Below, in pieces: positions 50,601-57,755 of a DNA stretch of 64,000 bases. Within the stretch, counting starts at the first letter, position 1. Each line of letters starts with the position of its first letter. A program made the position numbers and the translations under genes. This DNA is from Datura wrightii (taxonomy: Eukaryota > Streptophyta > Magnoliopsida > Solanales > Solanaceae): NCBI GenBank assembly GCA_035772735.1, contig JASDFA010000007.1:145079001-145143000 (forward strand), read 5' to 3'. The notes beneath the pieces are model-generated. The model made no database searches and was not told the origin of the DNA. It was given only the letters and a program-made list of their open reading frames with translations.

Positions 50601-53447
50601 AATTGGAGAAAAACCATTAATACATTGGACCACTGGTTTCTTCATACATATTTTTATTATTACAGTCTTCACAACATGATTTTGGGTCTTCTTGCTGTAT
50701 TTTTTCTTTAGTTGGTAGGTTATTTGTTAATACTGGTGTATAAGTTGCTTCTTTAAAAAATACTATACCATCTTTAGTTAATAGGCATCCTCCTGTATCT
50801 TTAAAAATAAATTTTAAACCAATTACAAAATCTGTATTTATGTTTAGATCTCTTACTAGAATTTTATGTACATTGTAAGTGGGATTATAAAATTTATTAC
50901 ACGTGTTTTGGAAACTTATACTAGCTTTCTCTATACAGTATTCGTATAAATTATATGTACCATCCATTTGCATAGCAGTAACTGGTTTTGGTAGTTTAGA
51001 TAATAAATTATTTGGTATAATCTTTTTATTAATTAAACAACTAGTGCAACCTGGGTCTAATAATGCTAATGTTTCTATTTCAATGTCTTTTATTTTTATT
51101 CTTGCTAATATTTTTATTGTAGTTAGATCTTTATCTTCATTACATATTAAGCTTGAATTTATTATATTTCTCATGTTTAGGTAGTTTTCTTTTTCAATAT
51201 TAGTTAGGGCATTCTCTTCTAGAGAGGTTCCTATATCTGGTATAAAAGTGTTATTTAAGTTTTCCTGTTCTAATTGTTTAGTATCTATTTTTTCTTTGCC
51301 TTTTTCTAGTAATTTTATTCTATAGTCTAGTTCTGTTATTTTAGCTTCTAAAGTTTCAAATCTTAAATTAAATGTTCTATTTTCTTCTTTAGTCTTATCA
51401 TATTGTTCTAATTTTATTCCTAATTTTATTTCAATGCAGCTTATACATGCTTCTATGTAACAGATTGTACATTTAGCTCTTTTATATTTACTAGGATACC
51501 ATTTGCAAAAAACACATGGTGTACTGTCTAGTCCTTTTTGTTTTTCAAAATTATGTCTACATTCTTTTTCTGTATTCATGTTATTGTATTGTAGATCTTC
51601 TAGGTCTAGATTGTATGGTAATTCATTACCTAATTCATTTATAAATTCATTGTCTTCATAGTCTGAAGAATCTGAAGTATCTTTATTTGGTATATCTATA
51701 CTTACTATTGAGTATATGCTTTCATTGTCTGACATATATTCATCTATGTTTATAAGGGTTTCTTCGAATTCTTCTATTAGCTGAGAATTCCTATCTCTAG
51801 TATTATATCTTTTAGGACATGTATTTGCTAAGTGTTCTATGCTTCCACATGTAAAACATTCTAATTTATTTTTATAATTTCTATCATTTCTGTATTTGCG
51901 TACATGCTTATTTCTGTCTAAATAAGGCTTTCTAGCAGAGGATTTTCTTAAATAGTATTTCTTTTTATATGGTTGTCTAGTATTGTATTGTTTATTCCTA
52001 TACTTTTTTACCTTCCTTTTTGGCTCTTTATCATAATGTTGTGTGGTGTATATTACTGACTTACAAAAACTCATCTCGTTTTGTTTTAACTGTTTTTGTA
52101 TTTGTATATTAGTACATTTCTCAATTAATACTTCCATTACATGTTGTATACGTTGTCCTATAGTCCATTTTGCGGTAGGGTTTTGTACTACTCCTTCTCT
52201 CTTATACCATCTTTCTTCTATTTCTCTACCTAAAGCTCCTGGTAATTTATTAAATAATTTTCTTCCTATTGTTTCATCGAATGTATTGCCGCTAAGGGTA
52301 CAATAATAAAAAAATTCTTTTAAGAAATCTTTAATATGATACCAATTAGATATACTAAGTTGTTCTAGTTTTATTAATGCATTTCTTTGTAATACTATTG
52401 CTCCACTATTAGGGTCTTCTCCTGTCATTAGGCTATGTATTTTATTGGTGAAATTATATGGGTTTGCTCCCATATTTACTAAAGCTTGAAATTCTTGTGG
52501 GAATTCGCTTTTGTATGATTCCCATACAGCTTTAGCAGATTCTCCTAAGAACGTCTCCATATATCTATACATAGTCTCTGCGTCTGTATCTGAGTAATTT
52601 TTAATATAGTCTGCTACTACTATTCCTTTCCATATATCTATTGCAGTATTCCATAATTGAGGGTCTTGATATGCTACATTAAGTATTTTTCCTTTACTAC
52701 CTCCTTCCTGTAATTTAATTGGTTCTTCTATGGGTAGTCTTTTTCCTATTGGTTTTATAGTGTCTGGTTTTATTTCTGTTTCAGGGTTTATTCTCCATAC
52801 TCTTCTTCTAGGTATATTTCCTGTACTAGTATCTATTGTATGGGCTGTAGTAGTTCTTTGAAATGGGGTAGAACTTGTTGATTCCATTAGTTCTTTTTGG
52901 CTTACTATTGAACTGGTTTCACTATCTATAGTTTTCCTGTATCCTAAATTATCTGTTCTATCTTTACATTCTTTGACATGTAAAATAAATTCATGTATTT
53001 TCATATTTCTTTTAAAGCATCCTTTACATCTAAAAAGATTGTTATTGTCATTATCATATATTCTTTGTGCTTGTATAATTATATTATCTACCTCATAAGC
53101 TTCTTCTAATATTTCTATGTTCATTAATTCTGCTTCTACCTTTTCTTGGGATTCTAGCATTATATCTGTTTCAGTAATACTATCTTCATCAATTTGTCTA
53201 GTATAATTATAATCTGTAAATCTTATAGACGTTTCTCCTTTTCTATTTGTGTATACTAAATGAGATTCTGGTGTATATGTCATAGGTTTATTAAATCTAT
53301 CTAAATTCCATTCTAATCCTGCGTATTCTTCTGCATCTATCTTAATGGGTTTTATTAATTTAATTCCTTTATTTCCCATTAGTTCCACTACATCTTCTAC
53401 CTTAATTTTAAATTTAGTATTACTACTTAAGGCCATCTTTCCTATAA
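47621..53447. repeat. Large inverted repeat formed by EPRV copies 1 and 2 (arms 2,817 bp, spacer 193 nt)
   Basis: Arm 1 is 47621-50437 and arm 2 is 50631-53447, on opposite strands. Arm lengths are equal, so there is no net indel. Translated arms differ at only about four residues (for example QEGCSKG/QEGGSKG, LTRDG/LTKDG, KERIQQEN/KEKIQQED). The 193-nt spacer 50438-50630 belongs to copy 1 only. ORF1 sequences further out (47320-47620 and about 54865-55100) are also complementary, separated from the main arm in copy 2 by sequence lost from copy 1. Confidence 0.92.
47632..50679 (+). CDS. EPRV polyprotein fragment: movement-protein end, capsid and aspartic protease (copy 1)
   Basis: An uninterrupted frame of 1,015 codons. 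It starts at an internal Met of the original polyprotein because upstream coding is deleted. In order: the C-terminal part of the 30K movement domain (from about residue 1 to 110), the capsid region with acidic linkers, a basic tract, and the zinc knuckle CFTCGSIEHLANTC (from residue 527, CX2CX4HX4C). A second Cys-rich module at residue 641 reads CVFC-X11-CTIC-X4-CISC. A coiled coil follows, then a retropepsin-like domain with LLDPGCTSCLI (Asp at residue 794). The last ~65 codons before the junction lead toward reverse transcriptase, which is absent; the final ~15 codons come from copy 2 in antisense. Absence of stops over 3 kb suggests recent integration or gene conversion. Transcription in the plant is unknown. 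Confidence 0.88.
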   Translation: MALSSNTKFKIKVEDVVELMGNKGIKLIKPIKIDAEEYAGLEWNLDRFNKPMTYTPESHLVYTNRKGETSIRFTDYNYTRQIDEDSITETDIMLESQEKVEAELMNIEILEEAYEVDNIIIQAQRIYDNDNNNLFRCKGCFKRNMKIHEFILHVKECKDRTDNLGYRKTIDSETSSIVSQKELMESTSSTPFQRTTTAHTIDTSTGNIPRRRVWRINPETEIKPDTIKPIGKRLPIEEPIKLQEGCSKGKILNVAYQDPQLWNTAIDIWKGIVVADYIKNYSDTDAETMYRYMETFLGESAKAVWESYKSEFPQEFQALVNMGANPYNFTNKIHSLMTGEDPNSGAIVLQRNALIKLEQLSISNWYHIKDFLKEFFYYCTLSGNTFDETIGRKLFNKLPGALGREIEERWYKREGVVQNPTAKWTIGQRIQHVMEVLIEKCTNIQIQKQLKQNEMSFCKSVIYTTQHYDKEPKRKVKKYRNKQYNTRQPYKKKYYLRKSSARKPYLDRNKHVRKYRNDRNYKNKLECFTCGSIEHLANTCPKRYNTRDRNSQLIEEFEETLINIDEYMSDNESIYSIVSIDIPNKDTSDSSDYEDNEFINELGNELPYNLDLEDLQYNNMNTEKECRHNFEKQKGLDSTPCVFCKWYPSKYKRAKCTICYIEACISCIEIKLGIKLEQYDKTKEENRTFNLRFETLEAKITELDYRIKLLEKGKEKIDTKQLEQENLNNTFIPDIGTSLEENALTNIEKENYLNMRNIINSSLICNEDKDLTTIKILARIKIKDIEIETLALLDPGCTSCLINKKIIPNNLLSKLPKPVTAMQMDGTYNLYEYCIEKASISFQNTCNKFYNPTYNVHKILVRDLNINTDFVIGLKFIFKDTGGCLLTRDGIVFFKEATYTPVLTNNLPTKERIQQENPKSCCEDCNNKNMYEETSEDNNNLDEEILGKNYTLINTETNLYNFNKGLSTIGNIKRPKDLDNVIKTLDKLEIIGEKPLIHWTTGFFIHIFIITVFTT

Positions 53448-54114
53448 ATCCTATACATATTAATAAATTATTTCCTGTCTCCATTTCTTCATATCCTTTA
53501 GTCTGTATGCCTATTTTTATATGAGTGCCAAATTCTTTTAGGTTCATTAAAAAGTCTGGGCTAATATAAAATATTCCTCCGTTATGAGTCATGTCTACTT
53601 CGGTTATTCCGATTATAGCCTTCTTCATGTCTGACCATCTGTCGTCATATATTACTATTAAGACTTTTCCCCCTAAATTCTTTCTAGCTAATCCTTTAAT
53701 TCCTATTACTATTAGTCCCATGTGCATCATGGTCATTTTTGTTTTTCTTATGTTTTTTAGTGAGTCTGTATTAATTAAATTTAATGCTAAATTATTTTCT
53801 CTAATTACAGATAATTGTTCTTCTCTATAATGTCTGTATAATAGGTCTGTTTTAGAAAAATATCTAGTATTATATAAAACTTTTGGGTCTAATAATTTTA
53901 ACTGATTTTGTTTAAATATTTGAAGGTCTTTATCTATATCTATGATTTCACTTAATTGATTATTCTCTTCTTCCCTATCATGCCTTGAAAAAATTCTGGA
54001 TATTAGGTTATTTCTGGTTATTATATTATTTCCTACTGAGTTATCTGAGTAACTGGGTCTTGGTCTTTCTTCTTCGAGGTTTCTGGTTCCTCTCCGATTT
54101 GAAAGAAAGTCCAT
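50631..54114 (-). CDS. EPRV polyprotein: movement protein, capsid, aspartic protease (copy 2, 3' truncated)
   Basis: An open frame of 1,165 codons from ATG 54114; the last few codons (to the stop at 50617) come from copy 1 in antisense. The 30K-type movement domain begins near residue 131 with GLIVIGIKGLARKNLGGKV and YDDRW (residues 157-160 region), then ISPDFLMNLKEFGTHIKI. The capsid part is followed by a zinc knuckle at about 753, the CX2CX11CX2CX4CX2C module at about 867 and a protease motif LLDPGC near 1020. The usual retropepsin triplet is Asp-Thr/Ser-Gly; here the middle residue is Pro in both copies that keep it. The frame overlaps ORF3 by about 80 nt in another phase. Reverse transcriptase and RNase H would follow in an intact virus but are cut off here. 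Confidence 0.9.
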
Positions 54115-54410
54115 TTTGGAGTTTTTCTTTTTATTTTTTGTCTTTCTTGTAAAGGAGTAATTTCTATATTACTAAATTTTTTAATTATGTCTTCTATTCC
54201 GGCTGATTGATGTGGGATTTTATCTTTTTCTTTAAATATATTATCTAATTTTTTATCTATTTCTAATAATAAGGCTATAATAGTATTATTTTGTCTAATT
54301 ATAAGTGATTCTGAATTATTTGCAGTTACGTGGTTGGAAAATCCTACAGGATTTTGATATTTATGAGTTATTTCCAAGGCTTTTCTATAGATGGGAGAAT
54401 CTTCGCTCAT
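54033..54410 (-). CDS. EPRV ORF3, small protein (copy 2)
   Basis: 125 codons, Lys-rich, with a basic C-terminal half (RQKIKRKTPKW). Its ATG overlaps the ORF2 stop as ATGA (54407-54410) and its end overlaps the polyprotein start, a compact arrangement like tungro- and badnaviruses. Position suggests a virion-associated or nucleic-acid-binding protein, but no domain is recognised. Confidence 0.75.
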   Translation of the reverse strand: MSEDSPIYRKALEITHKYQNPVGFSNHVTANNSESLIIRQNNTIIALLLEIDKKLDNIFKEKDKIPHQSAGIEDIIKKFSNIEITPLQERQKIKRKTPKWTFFQIGEEPETSKKKDQDPVTQITQ

Positions 54411-54805
54411 GAACGAGTTATTTCTTCTATTTGTATAGCTATTTCTTTAACTTCTTTTGTATTATTATACACTTGCTGTAACTGATTATGAATTATGGGA
54501 TTTTCTTTATTGGTTTTTAGTCTTGTAATAGTTTCAGTTCCTTGTTCTTTAATAAAATCTAAGTTCTGTTCTAGTTTTTCTATTACTCTTATTTGTTTTG
54601 TCTGAATTTCTTCTAAAAGATCTAGTCTTTTGCTTATATTATCGCTTTGTTCTTGTAGTTTGTTACTTAAATTAATTATTAAATCTACTATGGTATTATA
54701 TTGTTTATCTTCGGTATGAAGTATGTGGTCTCCTTGACTAAAATTACACTTAATAGAAGTACCGTCTTTTAATGCTCTATATTTCTTTTCAGGGTATATG
54801 CGCAA
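54407..54805 (-). CDS. EPRV ORF2, predicted coiled-coil protein (copy 2)
   Basis: 132 codons with heptad-like hydrophobic spacing (for example IVDLIINLSNKLQEQSDNI, then LDLLEEIQTKQIRVIEKLEQ), suggesting a long coiled coil. In related viruses a small coiled-coil protein joins virions to transmission or movement factors; this role is inferred from position and structure only. The gap to ORF1 is 34 nt and the overlap with ORF3 is 4 nt. Confidence 0.75.
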   Translation of the reverse strand: MRIYPEKKYRALKDGTSIKCNFSQGDHILHTEDKQYNTIVDLIINLSNKLQEQSDNISKRLDLLEEIQTKQIRVIEKLEQNLDFIKEQGTETITRLKTNKENPIIHNQLQQVYNNTKEVKEIAIQIEEITRS

Positions 54806-54839
54806 GTCTAAATATTCTAAATTTCTTAACTGATCTATT

Positions 54840-55100
54840 TTATCCTATTGAAGAATTAATCTGTCTATTTCTATCGTTAATCCGTAAAAAGTATTTACTT
54901 AGGCCTAGTTTATTTTCTAATTTTTCTAGTTCTTCAATAACAGAATCTCTATATCTAAAAGTTTCTTCACTAAAAGGATCTGAAAAATTTATTAGAGTCG
55001 AATCTAATGATTCTAGTGTCTTTTCATTAACTTCTATCATAACATTTAAATAGTCTAAAGTTCCTTGTAGGTTCTTTATTTGAATTAAAATATTTCTCTT
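54840..55100 (-). CDS. EPRV ORF1, 5' truncated (copy 2)
   Basis: The frame matches copy 1 ORF1 from NILIQIKNLQGTLDYLN onward and keeps the Glu codon that became a stop there. It ends with RINDRNRQINSSIG. The first ~22 codons are missing because of a break near 55100-55110; they appear in opposite orientation at 55111-55168. Confidence 0.7.
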   Translation of the reverse strand, partial: KRNILIQIKNLQGTLDYLNVMIEVNEKTLESLDSTLINFSDPFSEETFRYRDSVIEELEKLENKLGLSKYFLRINDRNRQINSSIG

Positions 55101-55110
55101 ATCTTGTTAA

Positions 55111-55253
55111 TATTAGAATACATTAGAAGAATTAGACTTACAAATAAGTTATATTGGGAAGAACGAAAAAAATAAAAAGAAAAACTCCAAAATGGACTTT
55201 CTTTCAAATCGGGTAGGAACCAGAAACCTCGAAGAAGAAAGACCAAGACCATA
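55111..55253 (+). pseudogene. Opposite-orientation EPRV scrap: ORF1 start joined to polyprotein start
   Basis: 55111-55168 matches the beginning of copy 1 ORF1 (47313-47370) in plus orientation. It switches at an A-rich stretch to the sequence just before the polyprotein ATG, then to the first 20 codons of that frame (ATG 55192, MDFLSNR), which ends in TAG at 55251-55253. ORF2 and ORF3 are skipped. The junction lacks GT/AG signals, so splicing of the RNA is not supported; A-rich microhomology joining is more likely. Confidence 0.7.
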
Positions 55254-55478
55254 GTTTCAAGTTGTGAAATCCTACTCAGTACTTGGCGCCCACCGTGGGG
55301 CACGAACCCACGACCACAAGGTTATTAAAATTTCTATTTCAACATTATGGTAATTGGATACAAAAACACAAAAATAATATATTTCAATACAAAGTATCTG
55401 AAAAAGAGAAAACAGACAAAAAAATGTATGAGAATATCTTTTAAAATTTCAAGTTGTGAAATCCTACTCAGTACTCCC
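55252..55478. repeat. 28-bp direct repeat in the EPRV leader
   Basis: TTTCAAGTTGTGAAATCC followed by TACTCAGTACT occurs at about 55254-55282 and 55450-55478. The first copy runs directly into the tRNA-like sequence; the second continues into leader sequence (CCCTCTC). The first copy is therefore probably a displaced leader fragment. Confidence 0.75.
55284..55324 (-). other. Reverse-transcribed tRNA 3' half ending in CCA (tRNA-Lys(CUU)-like)
   Basis: On the minus strand: TAACCTTGTGGTC, the T arm GTGGG-TTCGTGC-CCCAC, the acceptor strand GGTGGGC, discriminator G and CCA. As far as I remember the plant tRNA-Lys(CUU), these match its anticodon-stem, T-arm and acceptor sequences. Eukaryotic tRNA genes do not encode CCA, so a mature tRNA is the likely source. 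T-loop position 58, normally A (often m1A in the RNA), is T here. It sits exactly where copy 1 has its Met-tRNA primer site (after GAAATTTTAATA). The 5' half is absent, so it is not a tRNA gene. Confidence 0.75.
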
Positions 55479-56034
55479 TCTCTTTTTTACAATCTTTAAC
55501 ATGAAGTTATCTTGTTAATATTCCCCAGTTTTTATTATTTATTACTATTTATTGTTTATTATTTTATATTTATTATTATTTTTGTATATCCTTTTCAATA
55601 TCTTACTCTTTAGCTTATTCTTAACAACTCCATTCTTTAACCACACCCCGGATATTGGCGTAACACAAAGTCCTTCCGCGGACATACTAAAAACGCCTTT
55701 ACACTCCTAGGAATTTACAGGTTAATCCATCTTTTGTTGTTAAGAGCTAAGAGTCTAACCATTTACTAAGGATATAATTTTTTAATTTTATAAAAAAATA
55801 ACATTCATAACATAACATAATTTACATATACAGGGGAATACATAAGAAAACTTACATGTTTTAAGACGAAAGAGAGGTTTCCCTTTCGGGAACCCCGACT
55901 GACCTTTAAAACTTTACTTAAACACACTAAACTGTATATTTAGAAAAAGGGTGTTTTCGGTTTTTAGAAGGGTTGAGTTTGAAGAGAGAGAGAGGTTTTG
56001 GGCATTGAAAGGATTAAGTTGTTGTTCTTGTTAA
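55325..56034 (-). other. EPRV leader region
   Basis: Sequence between the promoter and ORF1 on the viral strand. It includes several AATAAA words on the minus strand (about 55530-55575), possible polyadenylation signals as needed for a terminally redundant pregenomic RNA. A C/G-rich patch at 55650-55690 and a short hairpin (GGTTTCCCTTTCGGGAACCC, 55876-55895) are also present. No long ORF. Confidence 0.5.
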
Positions 56035-56262
56035 CTTGTCTTCTGGAGGGCTAAAGAAGGGGTATTTATAGATGGGAAAAGGTAAAGGAAGGGTCTGGAT
56101 TTTAGACAGATGGACGTTTGAGATCTTGCCGACATTTTTAAAGTCGACATCAATAATGCAAGTCGGGTGCGCATTGGGCCCCATCGTCACATGCATTAGT
56201 GATGATCCTATTTTGTCCACTTTGGTCTGACAGACTGACGCGACTGACGCGTACCCATCAGT
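56035..56262 (-). promoter_or_regulatory. Putative EPRV pregenomic promoter
   Basis: On the minus strand a TATA box, CTATAAATA (56063-56071), stands upstream of the leader. About 165 nt further upstream two TGACG words at 9-nt spacing (plus strand 56236-56240 and 56245-56249, within CTGACGCGACTGACGCG) resemble the as-1 element bound by TGA-type bZIP factors in caulimovirus promoters. The gene order (after viroplasmin, before ORF1) fits the main viral promoter. Activity is inferred. Confidence 0.65.
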
Positions 56263-56406
56263 TTTTCTTTCTTTTCAGAAAGTAGTGATAAAGTGGGTAC
56301 TCACAAGACACTCAGTGGGCATTCCCACCTTTATTTTTATTTACAGGACACGTAGTGGGCATCCCCACTATGACTAGACTCTATTTGTCTTTTTTCTTCT
56401 TTGTCT
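56263..56406. other. EPRV intergenic region upstream of the promoter
   Basis: It includes two related repeats, GTGGGTACTCACAAGACACTCAGTGGGCATTCCCAC-type wording at 56291-56327 and GGACACGTAGTGGGCATCCCCAC at 56345-56367. Imperfect direct repeats upstream of a pararetroviral promoter may be enhancer parts; this is inference. Confidence 0.45.
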
Positions 56407-57736
56407 TCAGGTGGATAAGTTATGAAGGGCAATTGAGTCAAAACTCATGCCTGAGTCATATCCATCATATGGGTCTTGGGAGTCTTGAAATCTTTCATCA
56501 TCTGGATTAATGCTACTATTTTCCGAGTCTTGAGTAATATTTTCTTCTATATTACTGTTTCTTTCTTGGTTTTCTGGAGAATTTATTTGATGTCTTGGTA
56601 AGTCTGATGAGCCTGTTAGAGGATTTTCTTCTGGTAGAGGATGAATATGTTTATCCTTTTCTTGTGCTTGTTCCAATAAGTTTTTTAAAGTCTTCTTTAC
56701 TACGTCTTCAATAGCTTTTTTTTGTCTTTTTCTTATTTTTTATCTTTTGTCTAGATGCTTCTCCTACTGAGAAAGAGAGTGGAAGACGTCTTCTGGGTGG
56801 AGTCTGGGGTGTATCATCACTTTTTGGCAAAGTGACAGCCATTAACGGATTTGATGTGTCTTTACCGGCTACCGTTTGAACCGGACTAGCTGTACCGTAA
56901 CCTGGTACAGTAGGTCTAGTTGCATTCAGAGAGGAATGCACACTCGTCTCATCCATTTTGGCTTGAGATGGAGAACTCGATTCTGTCTGAATGATTTTGT
57001 CTATTGTAGATCTGGTCTGTTTGTACTTTGTTAACAGTGTTATCAACTGGTCTTTTTCTTGTTGCAAGGCTTCGCATTTAGCATTCAGTCTTTTGAAACC
57101 TTGTGTCATTGTCTCGCAATGGTCACAGAAAATGATTTTATCTGGGCTATCTTTTGAAATTTTATATTGTGGGCTAGGATTTGGGCTTTGTCTGAGGTTA
57201 GGTGAAATGAAATAGTTTGGACCCAAGTAGCCTCTTACATAGTCTAGGGCTTCCGTTAAATCGTTAAACCCTTTAAATAATGGATTTTTTATGCCATGTA
57301 TTGATTCTATGACTTCTTGCCAGTCTTGTAAAACACCATTTCTTTTTCCGTGTATAACTACATAAAATTTAAATTTTTTCTCCGTATTTTTATCTGTAAA
57401 ATACTGTCCTAAAGCATTTAATGTGGCAATAAAATATTTTAAGTCTTTCTTATTATAGTCAATCCATAAATTATCTAACAAACATTTTTGAGGTTTGTCT
57501 ATTCTACATTCCGGTCTTTCTTTAAAAGATAAGTTGCATTTGGGGTAAGATATTAAATTGAAAGGTCCAAAATGAATCCTTTCCATAGTGTCTGTGGATG
57601 ACTGAGATCTAAAGTGTGTATTACCTAAAAGCGTTTGTATATATGAGTCTGTGGCAGAGCTTTGACCCTTGCCTTTGTCTGATGTCTCAGGCCTCATTCG
57701 TGGTCTAAGTTGGTGAATGTCTCCAACTGGTCTCAT
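56407..57736 (-). pseudogene. EPRV viroplasmin / translational transactivator (TAV), frameshifted near its end
   Basis: In caulimovirids this protein forms inclusion bodies and allows reinitiation on polycistronic RNA. The main frame (57736-56708, 342 codons) holds the viroplasmin domain at residues 124-175 (KFYVVIHGKRNGVLQDWQEV, then NPLFKGFNDLTEALDYVRGY), the RNase H1 N-terminal-like fold. A CDHC pair, a coiled coil and a Ser/Pro-rich tail follow, with a basic end (RQKIKNKKKTKKSY). It stops just after an A8 run (minus strand, about 56718-56725). In another phase the frame continues about 100 codons to 56407 with an acidic, Asn/Ser-rich tail. A one-base slip in the A run, real or from sequencing, explains this. 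Its ATG lies about 20 nt after the RNase H stop of copy 3. Confidence 0.82.
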
Positions 57737-57755
57737 TCTGAAAGAAAATAACTGA

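Larger units (their letters stand above)
47233..50630 (+). mobile_element. Endogenous pararetrovirus (Caulimoviridae-like), copy 1
   Basis: It contains, in viral sense on the plus strand, the end of the leader with a tRNA-Met primer site, ORF1, then (after a deletion that removes ORF2, ORF3 and the N-terminal half of the movement domain) the rest of the movement-capsid-protease frame. It ends at the start of the expected reverse transcriptase region, where it meets copy 2 tail to tail. Confidence 0.9.
50631..55324 (-). mobile_element. Endogenous pararetrovirus, copy 2
   Basis: Viral sense is on the minus strand. From the right: leader end, ORF1, ORF2, ORF3, then the movement-capsid-protease polyprotein, which breaks off at 50631 after EETS where it meets copy 1. 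The unit follows copy 3 head to tail, with the viroplasmin gene and promoter between them. Confidence 0.88.

Noticed and set aside
55111..55253. Product of splicing of a pararetroviral RNA
   Set aside because: The junction between ORF1 and polyprotein starts has no GT donor or AG acceptor and lies in an A-rich stretch suited to microhomology joining.
55284..55324. Functional tRNA gene
   Set aside because: The 5' half (acceptor 5' strand, D arm, anticodon) is missing, and CCA is encoded, which points to a cDNA fragment.
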